DNA from: Fratercula arctica
Taxonomy: Eukaryota > Chordata > Aves > Charadriiformes > Alcidae
DNA length: 64,000 bases
Direction of reading: 5' to 3'
NCBI GenBank assembly: GCA_947846985.1
Contig: CANTUZ010000023.1
Location: 4,421,677 to 4,485,676, forward strand
Each line of letters opens with the position of its first letter. The stretch's first letter is position 1. The notes beneath the pieces were generated by a model, which saw only the letters and a list, made by a program, of their open reading frames with translations, made no database searches and had not been told where the DNA came from. Both the position numbers and the translations under genes were made by a program. Positions 1 to 12,427 of the stretch are shown piece after piece.

Positions 1-1782
1 TCACTTCTAAGATGAGCAGGCAAAAATCGGTAAGTGTCACCTCCAAGTTTTAGGTCATGTTTTCCCAGGAGCAGCTGAGAGCAAAAGACCCAACAGCATC
101 TCTGAGATTCGTCTTTTCAAAGCACTCATTTTCCCTTTGGAAACGTGCTGGGCACACGCTGCTCCCCTGAGATTTACCCCCTAAACTGCAGGGAGCAAGG
201 GCCAACAAGCAATTCCCATATTTTAGGATCCCAAACGCTTTCTTTGCTTGTCTGAAGAATAACACGTCCTTTGGACGGAAAGGACCGTCTGACCTTCAGA
301 GCCATCAGGAGATTCCGTAGCTGTTTCCCTTGGCTGTCCCAGCATCGTTCCAGCAGCCCTAACAAGACCCCTTGGTTAATCAGCAGAGGTCGGAGCTGCC
401 GACCTTCACGGTGCTCCCCAAACAGGAGAGCAGAAAGAGCTCCCACAAAGCCTGGCTCTGCAGTTTGAGGAAGGCACGATCCCCCCTGCGCGGGCTTCTC
501 TGCACCGGGATTTACTTCTGGCGTGCAGAGAACGCTCCCGTTTAATCCCGTAGCAATCAGGTTTTGGTTTGTTTTCAAATGTCATGGCCTCTTTCTCGCT
601 CGGAAATCTCCCATTCTGCCCCAAGAGCCAAAATCCACAGCTTGGGACAACATTCAAGGTTTCGCATTTCAGTCAAGTCGCTGTTAAGGCTGGCTCGCTC
701 TTTTACAGGCAACTTTATAGGTGTGAGCACTAACGAGCGGTGCTAAGTAACAGGTATACAGCACGTTTGCCCCCGCTGCAGTGGAAATAATCTGTCTGTG
801 GGTTACACTACAGTGTGCCAGGCTGCGATGTTTGCAGAAAAAATTCTCTGTAAGTCAACATTTAACTAACAGCACGTCAAAACACGACAATTAAATCTCT
901 TGAGTTGTATACTATTACAGAGCTATTCTCTCTCAAGCATTGCGATTTTAAGAATTCATTGCTATAACACACAAACATTCACCTTTCAAAGCCTTTGTTC
1001 AGCACATCTTTGGGAATGAGGTGCAATAAGGTGCAATCCGCATTTGTCCACACGTCCAACACGTACAATCTCAAAGAGCAAGAAAGCATGTACGACGTGG
1101 GGTGAGAGCAAACAGATTCTCCCCACCAGGAACAGCCTAAGAGTGTCCAAGAGGATTATTGTAAATATAGTCCTATATAGGACACGAAGCGTGAACACTC
1201 CTTTGGGGTTTTCCAGGCTAGTCTGTATTGCAGAATATGATGTTTCTAGAGTGGCTAACAAGGGAAAAGAATGATTTGCGCAGCATCGCGTAGGCAGTCT
1301 GTTTAGAGCCTAAACAGTTGAGAGGTAAAAAAAGAATAGAAGGAAGGAGTGTTTAGAGGCCCTATTTGACTCACTGCAAGGCAACAGAAACATGAATAGG
1401 GAAATGGACCATCTATACATCACCTTTGTGGGTGCAGCTTGCCTTTTGATGAGCCATACTGGCTGCTGAAGAGCCTCCTACCCTTATCCACCACTGGCTG
1501 CTCCCAAGCATCCCCTGCCAGAGGTCGCACATCGTGATCTGGTCCTTCAGCTCTTTATCTCATCATTCCTTAACTTGTTTCAGTCAAAACAAGCAAACAC
1601 TTATTATTTTAACTGTTTAATTGAATAGGACCCTGATTTAAAGACGCGCTGCTTCACTGGGAAGCTATTTTAGTTATATTTGCAGGAAATATCACTACAT
1701 CTTAAATTTGATCAACAGGTCAATAATTATTGGGGGTTGGAGAGGCAGCTAGGACAATCCCACTGCTCCAGAGTTACCTTAC
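1..1782 (-). other. LOXL2: LOXL2 intron following the first coding exon
   Basis: This stretch lies 3' of the LOXL2 donor at 1781-1782 on the minus strand, so it is the start of the next LOXL2 intron, running off the window edge. I see no further LOXL2 exon here: no SRCR or lysyl-oxidase-like reading frame appears in either strand. The short open frames have no recognisable domains. Confidence 0.75.
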
Positions 1783-2143
1783 CTTCTCCTTTTCCATACT
1801 TCGAGCTGGGTAGCCAAGACACTGCCTCCACGTAGCCCAGCTCCTTGCAGACCACGTGGGCAGCATGGATGGAGAAGTCATCGTCGCACACCGTGCCCCA
1901 CTCGCCGCTGTAAAACACCTCCACTCTGCCTTCGTTGTGTTTTCTCTTCTGCCCTGCGAGCCGCAGCTGGATCTTGGGAACGTTTGCTGGCCTCTGGGGG
2001 GGCTGGTAGACTTGTGGGGGTGGCTCAGGGTAACCGGGGAGGTAGGGCCAGTGTTCATACTGGGCAAGGCCCAGCGGGCTCAGGGAGACGAAGAACAGCA
2101 TGATGAAACAGTGGTTATGGGTAAAACCCAGGAATCTTTCCAT
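1783..2143 (-). CDS. LOXL2: LOXL2 first coding exon (lysyl oxidase-like 2), partial gene
   Basis: LOXL2 is a secreted copper- and LTQ-dependent amine oxidase that oxidises lysines in collagen and elastin; the family has four SRCR domains before the catalytic domain. This exon encodes residues 1-120. The ATG is at 2141-2143 and is followed by a hydrophobic signal peptide (about residues 13-27, ending SPLGLAQ), a Pro/Tyr-rich linker (PGYPEPPPQVYQPPQ), and the start of SRCR domain 1 with IQLRLAGQKRKHNEGRVEV, GEWGTVCDDDF and HAAHVVCKELGYVEA. The reading frame leaves family similarity after GKGEG, exactly at a GAAG|GTAAGG donor (exon end 1783, phase 1). The SRCR fold is therefore completed by an exon beyond the window. 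The start agrees with the mammalian MERP-type N terminus. LOXL3/LOXL4 are less likely given the linker and SRCR wording. Confidence 0.95.
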
Positions 2144-2222
2144 TTTCAGTGCTCACAGTTCTCAGAGCCAAGTCCTCTGCTAGCAGCTGCCAGTCAGTGC
2201 AGGTAGGTACCGTGGGGCTGTC
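2144..2222 (-). other. LOXL2: LOXL2 5' UTR portion of the first coding exon
   Basis: Upstream of the ATG on the minus strand is a strong acceptor: a pyrimidine run (ctttcctttcctttcag) with AG at 2223-2224. The exon therefore begins at 2222 and carries 79 nt of untranslated leader, and at least one noncoding exon must lie at higher coordinates. Confidence 0.75.
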
Positions 2223-3384
2223 CTGAAAGGAAAGGAAAGTCTGAGTAAGGCTTGGTAACGACATGGACTTTATATCTCTTGCTTCAGCTGGGGAGAAAGC
2301 TATGGAAAAGACTATGTACCATGCCGCCTGTAAAAAGCAAAGTCAAGTAAATTCCTTCTTGTGGGGTGGAAGAACAAGCTGACACTCCACCACCCGCCAC
2401 GAAAACCATTTCTGAGTTTCAGCCAACTTGCTAAGTAGTTTTAGCTGGAAAATATTTTTTTCCAGGGCAAAATTCTACAGGTCACAAGTGCTAGAAGTGG
2501 ATTTTCCTATTCCTCTGTAAATCCAGTAGTTCGGTAGATCTAGCAAGCTACAGCCAACCTTGGTTCAAATCCTACCAGGACAGAACTGAACCATTTTTCT
2601 CCCATACCTCCTTCAATAAAGAAGCCAAAACCATCATTTAAGCCATGGAAAATCAGACGGGTAATGAGATGTATTATAATATGGTCAGAAGCGAGGTATT
2701 TATATTGAAGTCTGTTTTCTCCAATACGATGATAGAAGACTTATTTCTGTCACCGCACGTCCAGTTTCATCTGTAGAGAATCAACATCTGTTGCTGTACA
2801 CAGACACTTTGCAGAAGTAGTCTTGGCTAACCACGTCTGTCCGATGGAGTAGCGGCTAATGGTCTCCAGTTTTTGGTTGCCAAGTCTGGATAGGGACTTA
2901 CTCGTCATACAAGTGCTACAGCTTTAAAATAAGCTAGTCATTTAAGGGATGAACCAGCAACTTTTTCACTTATTAGAGGAATTTCATCCAGATGCTGTGC
3001 AGATTTTAAATCCTGGTCCTTTTCTGCCCTCTTTCCGCTCACGTACTCCCCAGCCTTCACTCAGGCACCCAGCACATGGCGCAGGCAAGGAGCACACGTG
3101 GGGGTTGATGGTTGAATAGTTTCCAAATGAAGCAATGCCAGAGCGTAGTGGGAAGAAACTCCCCAGCCCTTTAAAGCTCCATTATTTCCTGGCAACCACC
3201 AAAGGGGAGGGAGAAGGGGAAAGACTTGGCTCCAAAACCAAATGTCTAGAAGCTAAAAATCCTCCAGTATTTTTGCTAGGTCTTAGCTATCTCTAAAAAG
3301 CGACCAGAAGATCACATACTCATATGAAGTCACAGCGAAACACACTAACCAGCCTTTCAAGCTGCTTAATGAGGAGGTGTGTTG

Positions 3385-3595
3385 AATCCCAGGCGATTAG
3401 CCTGAAATTCAAGAGACAGCAGTTCAAACCTCGGCTCTGACACTGACCTGCTGCGTGACCTCAGACAGGTCACTTCCAGGGCTGTGCCTCAGTTTCCCCT
3501 TGTGTTAAACAGGGCTGGTGATCACAAGCTTCCTACTGAAGTGCTTTGAGACCTGGGGATGAAAGGCATTTGCCTAAGGAATAGACAAATGAAAT
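3385..3595 (+). repeat. MIR-type (CORE) SINE, amniote MIR
   Basis: The segment reads like a diverged MIR: a tRNA-like B-box part (agttcaaacctcggctctg), the CORE region (ctgcgtgacctcagacaggtc, then gtgcctcagtttcccc), and a 3' part with gtgctttgagacctggggat followed by gaaaggc. The last piece resembles the tail of MIR variants found across amniotes. It is old and diverged, in sense orientation on the plus strand. Confidence 0.8.
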
Positions 3596-5261
3596 GGAAA
3601 GCACGTGGGTTAGAAGTCTAGCATTGAACATCAGGGAAGGAAACGGGAAAAGCATGGGGAGACTTCACAACAGCTCTAACTAGATCAAGGAGGAGGGGAA
3701 CACGCGGCAAAAAATTAATGGCAAATAAACATCTGCTTTCCAGGAGCCAAGTACTTTCACGTTAGCTTCACAAGATTGAGATTTGTAAATTTTCATCAGT
3801 CATTCAGAGAAATAGTGCTATGGAAACAAGGTATTTTTCAATTTTTTGCAGGTCAGGAGGTGAGGCTGAGAGAAGGGAATAAAATAAAGCCCTGCCCCAC
3901 GTCAGAGAGAGTTGGAGGGGAGGAGAGGAAGGAAGTACAACTGCTTTCACAAGGCTGCTCCCCTCCAGCAGCAAACAAAGGGGATTTCCCAAAGTAAATG
4001 CAGTCCAGGGGGTAGGATATGTGTTCTGTACAAATAAAAGGCTCCTGAGTCAAGGCACATTAGTGCTAGTCAGACACACCTGACTTCAATACCTACTAGC
4101 GCTGATTTCAAAACAAACCTCTTACAATGTTTTTCATGGATACAAGATGGTTTTTAGCCCAGAGGATAAACACATGGGCAGAGCAATTGTCATGAACAGC
4201 ATAAAAAGATTTGAGTAACCCCCTTAGATCAGAACAGAGAAGAACAACATATGGTAGTTATAAGTAAAATTACCGAAAGGTGGTGTCTAACTTCAAGCCT
4301 AGCAGAACCGCAAGCCTAGTGGTCTTCAGAAAAATCTGGTTTTCCGTTCTAATCTCCTTTAAACATCTGTTTTGACCTACTTCATTTTTATGTGGCTGTT
4401 GTTCCTTGCTACTGCATGCGTTGGATTTTGAAAGCCTCAGCAAATATTAATCAAAAACTAAGCTGGACCAAAACAACCTCTCTCCAAAAACTAAGATGAG
4501 CGGTAGCAGGGCCCGGCTCAGCTGAAAGCTAGAGTTGGGTTTCTAAAGAAGTCATTACAGCTTTCCCATGGTTGTCCCACCCACGCAAGAACACAGTGCT
4601 CTGTTTATATATTGCTGGGACTTCCTAAGGCATGTGGATGGTCTTGCAGCGTAGCAGGCAGCCACACCAAGGATATTTGAGAAGGCAAAGGCAGATAACG
4701 CGTCGTGAGCATCCTTACAGTCAAGTCCTGAAGGACCTCTAAGCTCTCAAGGGATTAGAAGGCATGTCAGTTTAACAATATGCCAAATTCCCCTCTAGGT
4801 TACAGTTTTGTTTTATGATACTCCAGAAAACTCAATAGTAAACTAAATGAGGATATTTTACAGGCTAAAAGGGTGGACAAACAGCGTGTAAGCAGCAGGT
4901 CAGCATGTTTCACTCGTCCCTCGTGTGCCGAGGCAAACGATGACCAGCAATCAGCTCCACGTGCAGGTTAACGGGGGTCTTTCGTGATCAGAGGCCAAGG
5001 AACAGCTAAAAGCTGCGCAACACCAGTTTCCAGGACTGCTTTCTATTCAAACCAAAGCTCTTGAGTCGTTTCACTGAAGGCCTTCAGCCAAAAGACACAA
5101 CAATTTGGGGAACCCATTCAGAGGCAGGATGTACTAGCTACCAGCTGAGAGCGGTACTCCCTGAAGTGTTAATTACTAAAGCAGACGGACCACTGCAAGA
5201 TGCCAGAGCCTTTCAAAAAGGCACAGCCCTGGGAGACCTCATGGTCCATGAGCAGCCGGGG

Positions 5262-5300
5262 CTGGGGGGGGGGGGGGGGGTGGGTGGGTGTGTGTCACAA
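5262..5300 (+). repeat. Poly-G run passing into TGGG/GT repeats
   Basis: An uninterrupted run of about 18 G is followed by tgggtgggtgtgtgtg. It is a candidate G-quadruplex and a likely length-variable or sequencing-error site. Confidence 0.85.
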
Positions 5301-5486
5301 CAGACTTCCAGATTACTTTAATTGATACCAAGATTAGTTGGGGAGACACTAATTTAAATTACAGTAAATACAGTAGGAGTAATTTTCACTCTTGGCAAAG
5401 CCCTGCTGAGTCAGACAGCCCAGGAGCCCCAAGACTCCAAAAATGTAACTGCAGACAGGTTTGCTTTTGCTCCCCAAAAGTTTAGA

Positions 5487-5530
5487 GAGGATCTGAAAGG
5501 TCTCTTCCAACCTAGCCAATTCTGTAAGAC
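5487..5530 (+). repeat. CR1 3'-end fragment
   Basis: Contains gatctgaaaggtctcttcca, acctagc and attctgtaaga, a diverged match to the CR1 3' end (ggtcccttccaaccc ... attctgtga). Only about 45 bp remain. A run of about 23 A follows at 5,560-5,582. Confidence 0.55.
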
Positions 5531-8500
5531 TAAGAAAAACCACTATTTACCATAGAACTGAAAAAAAAAAAAAAAAAAAAAAGAAACAGGCGAGGGGGGG
5601 ATAAGGTTGCCTGAGAGCCCCCTGCTCCACAGAGGGAAGCGTGACTATTGAAAAGGAATTTTAACAAGCCTGTATGAACAGAATCCCAAACCTTTTCTGA
5701 GGAAAACGACTCCGGGCACACACATTTTGTGCTCAGGTCAAGCAGCATCGTATCTCATCTTTGTCAGCATCCTGCAAGGATCAGGAGTACCAGGGGAAGG
5801 TACTGGAAAAACATTCAGAAGTCTCCCTTCTAGTCCTATTCCACCTGCAGAAGCGAATCCCGGAGGAATTCTCCATCAGATCAGACCAGCAGCAATCCTG
5901 CACGCTTCAGGAGACAACACGGCAGTGTGTACTAGCAACCACAGTCCGCTTTTCCTTCAGGTCATATTACCATCCGCTTCAAAATAGTTACAAACTCAAA
6001 CATTGAGAGACAAAGCTTTCACAGTGTTTGCATCGCCCCAGAAATAAAACCTTCCATACCCAGAGGTCTTGTTTATTGAGGTGCTTAAGAGAAACTATTC
6101 AGACCAAGTCACCACGTCAGGAAAAGCAGGATCCTGTGGAATTTGAAGACCGGCATATTTTAGTATTTCCACAAGGAATAGCAGCCCAGGTACAATGGGG
6201 AAGCTTCAGGAGCCCAGCAGAAAATTTCACCCCGCTTCCTTCACCCCGCAGCACAACAGCTACACGAGTCCTGGGTTTATTCTTTCCTGGCTCCCCCGAA
6301 ATCTCTCTCCTTATCTCCAAGACATTAGTTGTACTGCATCAATATCAAAACTATCACTGCTCTTCAATGAGAGCCCTGGCGATTCAGCAAGACTCAAGAG
6401 CATTTAAAGAAGCAAACATGGACAGTATCAGATAGGAGCCACCTGCACACGTACGTTTATGGTGGCATCATTGTAAGCCACGATAACAAGATTTAATGAG
6501 GAAAATATTTAAGGAAACCCACTCCTCTGCTGCTGTGACCAAGATTTGGAGGCACTTTTCCCCCCAAGTCTCAAAGAATGCTGCACATGCTGAACTCCCT
6601 TAGAACAAATCTGGGCTTAGATTTGCGAGATGTTTGGGTTGTGCTGGCTATTCCCTTTATTGTAGGGCTCATTCCTCCCCTCACATCCTCTCTTTAATAG
6701 CCTCCAGACTTATTAATAATGATGTAATCCTTAAAGTATATATTTTGGTCTCCCCATTCAAAGGAATCCAAGACAGAAGATTAAAAACCTATTGAATCAA
6801 GTCAGTGGAGAAGCCAGGAAAATACTCCAGGACTCCTGGCTCCCCATCCTGTATTCAAGCCATAAGATGATTCTCCATCACCACATTAACATGTAATTTA
6901 AGGCTTTAAGGCATGCTCCTGCTAGCCGCTGACTCAGCCCTTTTCAGGACACCAGTCTTAAGCCTTGAAGGGAAGAGATGGACACAAGCCTACAGGGAAA
7001 CGTGCAACAGTTTGATTCCAAAATAATATCGAGCTTTTACTTCTCCAGAGAATTCACCAAGTGAAACTACTAGGCTATTCATCATCAAAAGCTTGCTCCT
7101 ACCAGCAAGGATGCCTTTTTTAATTTCACCAAATCATCCGAACAACGGATCAGCTCAGACAAAACCAGAAGCACCAGCTTTCCTGCTCCCATCCTCATTC
7201 AGACAACAAAAGGAAAGCCTGGAGTGGTTGATTTGAGTCCTTTGTGACCAGAGATCCAGCAACGCTCTGTTTGGCTTGGCATCCATCAGGAGGAATAGAT
7301 AATTAGCGCTCTGACCGCTGCTGGCACAGCTGGGTCTCACCCAGAAGCACCAAACCCTTGGCATTGAGCCACTTGAAACGGTACTGCCTGAGTCGCACCC
7401 CCTGGGTTTCCAATTCCATGCCCCGCTGCCCAAAGAGCATTCCTCAGGCACCCTCATGCATCCCGCAGCAGGCACGGCCATGGGGCAGGAACGGGATTTC
7501 CCACTGCCGCCAAAACTCTTCTCCAGCCAACGCAAAGGCAGTTCACACTGGGCCCCTCTCCAGTACTATTAAAGCAAATAGAAATGCTACCACTTCACTT
7601 GGGTAAGAGCTCGGATACATTCTCCCATTATTCCAAGAGACTCAGCCCTGCTGCGGGCACTAGGGCTAGATGAAATCCCCATCGATTATAACCCCGGTGT
7701 AAACCAAGAATGAGCACCCCGTTGTTCACACTGAAAATACTAAGACATAAAAATTGATGGCAGGGGCAGATATACCAAGCAATGGCAACAAACCCAAATC
7801 TACAAAGACCCATTAGCTAGAGAGGCAACGCAAGACCAGTACTTACCCCACTGGTTAAGGAGTGAACACAGTTAAGTGATCAGAAAAACCAACATCACTC
7901 TTAACCCTCTCCCCAGAAATCCCCAGAAGGATGTCTGTCCTTTGGATCGACTTCAGCGTAACTGAACCTGCCCTGGAGAAGAGCAGAACAGCACGGGCTC
8001 GATCACAAAAGTTGTGGCCAGCATTCTGGGACTGGGATGGGCTCCTCAGGGCCAAGATGCCACCCTGCTACACCCGCCAGGCCAAGCAAGCCCCTTCTGG
8101 TGTTGGTACACAGCCACTTTGAGGAGGCAGCACAGGCTAAGGCAACCCAAAGGGCATGCTGAAGGTGGAAGCGGAATGACTGAAGGAAGCCGAAACGCTG
8201 CTGGGGACATCTAAACCAAAAACTAAAGGTTTTTTCAGTAAAATGCTATCTAGGATTCAAGGCAGAGCCCAGAACCAGCAGGACAGCAGAAATCACTTCA
8301 GGATAACATTTTGATACGTTACAATTCCAGAGGCTCTGTAAGCCAGAAGGATGGCAATATAATCCGCTAGCGATCACTCTGAGGAACACGTTTCCTCTGG
8401 ATTTCTCTTCCCAGTTGAGGGGAAAAGAACCAAAGCCATTTGCTCTTCCCTTTCACTTGGGCTCGTGGAGCTCCCCGATTAGCGTAGGGCTTTCATAAGT

Positions 8501-11500
8501 CACTTTAGAGAGCTGTCGCTGCTCAGGAACTGAAACCTGCTACCAGGGAGCCGAGAGCTACTGTAATAAAGCAAATTTCACATTATTGCAAACCCGCCAA
8601 GGGCAACCAGTATCAAATTCAAGAGTTGTTTACATCCGGGAAGGTACCAAATGCAATTTGCTGCTTCCAGTCTGTTGGGATGCTGCAGGGAAAGAGAGAG
8701 CAAAGTCCCAGTATGCTCTATCGCAGCAGCTAGAGCTCACACAAGCCAAAGCTACAGACTTGCCGTGACTTCACCAGCCACAAGATCTCGCTCAAGAGAG
8801 AAACAACATTATCTAATAACTACTAAAGAACCTTCTGGCCTCTGCTTCACATTCAAACCTACCTATATACATGCCCACTTTTCTCCTAAAAAGCTTACTG
8901 AAGTATGTGCTACCTGGAACAGAAAACAGTTTGGGGGCTTTGCCAGCCGAGGAGGATGAACTACAACAGACTGCACTTTGAACAGACGCACAGAGATGTA
9001 TACAGCCCAGGAATTTATGTTGCTTGCCATCACTTGCTATTGAAGCTAGACAAGAGAAGAGAAGCTCTGATGGGCAAACGCACTAGTTAGGAGAGTAGAA
9101 AAGAAAAGGCACTTTGCTTGTGTTGTCTTTTAAGACAGCTACAAGTCTAGCAGCTGCAAACTCAGTGTCTGTGGAAGTTGCTAATGAAAGCATCATTATT
9201 TGATTAGGTCTATGAGATCCAAATGTTTAGAAGTATGCTGCTTTCCGAAGTTGCATGGACGCAGCAATTTTTTCAGGGCAAAACACCCAGATCTGTGGTC
9301 AGCACATTTCATGACCAGGCTCAGCTGAACACTTCCTACAGCTCCCAAATCCAGGCTGGGGCCTCTTCTCAGATCTACTTCAACTGAAGCAATTCACATT
9401 TGCCTTCAGTTTTAGCCCCTTGATGCATCCTTGGAAGGCAAAAAAAAAAGCTTGCCTGGGGATGAGATGGACACATGCAGCATCTTCTCTCCATGTCACA
9501 GTTGCAATTCAAATATGCTTCCTTTTGGGAAGTTCTTTATTTTCCTTATCTCTTTCCTTTGCCTGGTGGTGGAGAACGAAGACGAATGGAGATGTGAATC
9601 ATGACAACCCTCAGGCTCCTGGCCAGCACCAGCTGGCTGTTCCATAGACCTTGTGCTGTGCTCTTAATAGGAAACAGAACTTATTCCCAAATATACTTCC
9701 AAGACAATTAAACAGAAAAAATGATTTTTTGAACTTAGCAGTATAAATTCTTTAATTCGCAGCTAGTGGATGCGATTATGATGGCCAAGCAATCTGTTTG
9801 TACTTAGTAAAAGCAGCAGCAGCAACAAGAGCTATAGGATTCAGCTTGTCTTTTCATGAAACATACACAATTAGTTCATGACATACACAATTAGTTCGTG
9901 AATAAAGACCCTACAAAAAAGGTACCAGAGCTGACACGCATACTCACAGAACCAGAAGACATATGCACACAAGCTAAGTTTGAAGAGCATTAGGAAATAT
10001 TAGATATCCTCCAAGAAGGAGGTCCCCCTCATACCTCTATGTAACGCTGCCTTAATTAATACAGCCAAACCCATCAGCAGTGCAGACGCAGGACAGGTTG
10101 ACTTCAGAACGGCATGTTGTTATTCCGATGAAATATCCCTTGAAATAACAAACTTCCATCAGCGTTGCCACAGATTAGGAGCAGGACTTTTCCTCCTCAG
10201 CGGGTGTATTTGCAGACATTCCTAGTAAACACGTATCTGCGCACACACGCGCGTGCTCCCAGAGCATCTCACAAAGTGCTCTGCAAACCAACCCGCTGGT
10301 TCATCTGCTAAATCATTCCATCCACTGCAGCTGTGATCTCTAAGAAAGGGCATCACTGTGTTTTTAAACAGCACCAAGAATGTTATGAAACGGTTCAGGA
10401 GGAGAAAGAATAAAAGGTTAAAATAAACATAAAAATAAGAAACAGAAAAAACAGAAGGGAAGTTAGTACAGCAAGGTAAACACGATGAACTTGGGAGTCA
10501 AACTATTAAATAAAAAAAATCCAGCGAACATTACTGGGCGTGCATTTTGGGGTCTCTGCTTAACTTGCAAAAGGATAGCACTTTCAGCAAAACACGTGCC
10601 TTCTCTATTAAATCACCCTGCTGAAGACAAAGGCATCGTCCTCTACTACATCATCAACACCCCCTTCAAACTTGGTGGCTTTGCCAAGCTGATAAAACTT
10701 TCTTGAAAGTTTTTCTAAAGATTTTCTCTGTGCGCTCCTGCCCCAGCACTCGCCAAACACCACACTGGATTTGACTGGAGAGCAGACAGTCTTGAGCCTC
10801 ATCACCACCTGACCGAAGTATCAAACTTCACATTGTAACCCATTTTTGGGGGTGCTTTCCAACATCATCTGCGCTTAGAACTAAGGTGACATGAAATTCA
10901 TTCCTGCAGCAAGAAGCACCCAGCACGCTCCGCTGAAGATGCGGTTCATCCCTATATGCTTTGCTATTACCTCACGCTAATATTTCATTTTACGTTTTCT
11001 AACTGCTCTCTGGCTTCCAACCAAGGAAATTCCACCACTGTGGGTGGTTCAATACACATGAAATGAAACTAGCAAGTAGGAACCCTAAAGCAATTCTTTT
11101 CAGCCATATACAAATTAGAAAGCACTGCAATGTCATCTTTATGAGCTGATTATAGAGATGCTAAATAGTTTCCCTACTCCGCTCCCAGAGAGCTAAACCA
11201 GGATCTTTCTCTACAGTCTTCTAAACTATCTCGGTCTTTAGATATTTTTTTTTTTCCCCACACACTAACATCTGTTTGACTTAAACAACAAAAATTAATC
11301 TAAAAGAAGGCAGAGTTATTCGTGTGCATGCTGAGGCATCAGAACTCCACCTGGGCTAAGTTCATTCCAGAGAGAAACATCCCGTGTTTCTCTGCTGCAA
11401 CTTTTCACAGGTGGATACCTCTGTATATCCTGGAGTCATCCTCAAAACCACTGTGACTGCTGCATGATAAAACAGCCTGAAGAAAGCTGCAAGGGGCTGC

Positions 11501-11550
11501 GAATCCCAAGCAATGACAGCAGAAAAGTTTCTTAACCAGGGACAAATAAC

Positions 11551-11574
11551 TTTTTTTTTTTTTTTTTTTTTTTG
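11551..11574 (-). repeat. Poly-T tract (poly-A on minus strand)
   Basis: A run of about 24 T. No retrocopy or SINE body is recognisable next to it. Similar runs occur at about 12,908-12,926 (A), 22,542-22,558 (T), 40,069-40,091 (A) and 61,172-61,194 (T). Confidence 0.8.
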
Positions 11575-12176
11575 CACCTTCTGCCAATTGGAAACATCTG
11601 CACCAAAGCCTTTTCCTCTGGAAGAGCACAGTTATTCAGAGAAGAGAATTTAAACTGCTTCTGAAGTTTAGCTGGTATCATTTACACAATGTTGATGGCA
11701 TGTACTGTAGCTTTCTGGTCTAAATCAAGCATATTTTAATAATATTACAGAATATGCATTGCCTGAACTTGTAAACAGTTTGCAACATGTCTTTTTTTAT
11801 TTCATCTCTGCCTGCCTGTGAGCAAGGAAGGGGAGAAAGTCTTTAACTTGGTCACAACATATTTGCAAAGTGACACTGAATCTCTGTGCCGTTCCACTCC
11901 TGCCAAATCGAGTCTCAGGGGACAGGAATTAGAAGAAATCTCTACCTTCTTCCCGCAGCCCATTCTGTCTAAGCATCGTACTTTATAACAAACTGATACA
12001 AACTGATGAGAGAGAAAGGAAATAGGTTCAAAGAGAGAAAAGGGAAGAAGTGAAATCAAAACTTTCAGCCCCGAAGCAAGAGAGGGTTAGAAATGTTTAA
12101 ACTAATTGATCAGCCCCTTCATCTCTAGCAGTAAAGCCACTGTGCTGGCTCGCGGTCTCGGCAAGACTGCATTTAC

Positions 12177-12427
12177 CTTGGAGTTAGTGGTAGGCTGTGC
12201 TGGGGGCGACCTCTGTCTTGTCGTGCTTCATGAAGTTCTTTCTTCTGGGCTGAGCGGTCCCCTCTGCGCTGGAAAATATCCTGCAGCCAGAGAAATATGC
12301 TGCAAGAAGCTGCTGCTTCCTGGCAAATTTCACTAGACTTAGGCAAGCAAACCCCTCCCAAGACCCAGCCCCTTCAGCCTCAGCTCATAGCGGGTGATAT
12401 CATGGGCTTGTAATCTGAGCAGAAGGA
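12177..12427 (-). other. Exon-like segment with strong splice sites, candidate LOXL2 5' exon
   Basis: On the minus strand a very strong acceptor (a C14 run, then gtttcttttctgtttgcag, with AG at 12,428-12,429) is followed 251 nt later by a good donor (ctccaag|gtaaatg, exon end 12,177). The segment lies in the expected direction for a noncoding 5' exon of LOXL2. I do not recognise its sequence, and strong splice sites occur by chance in 19 kb, so this is only a candidate. Confidence 0.2.
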
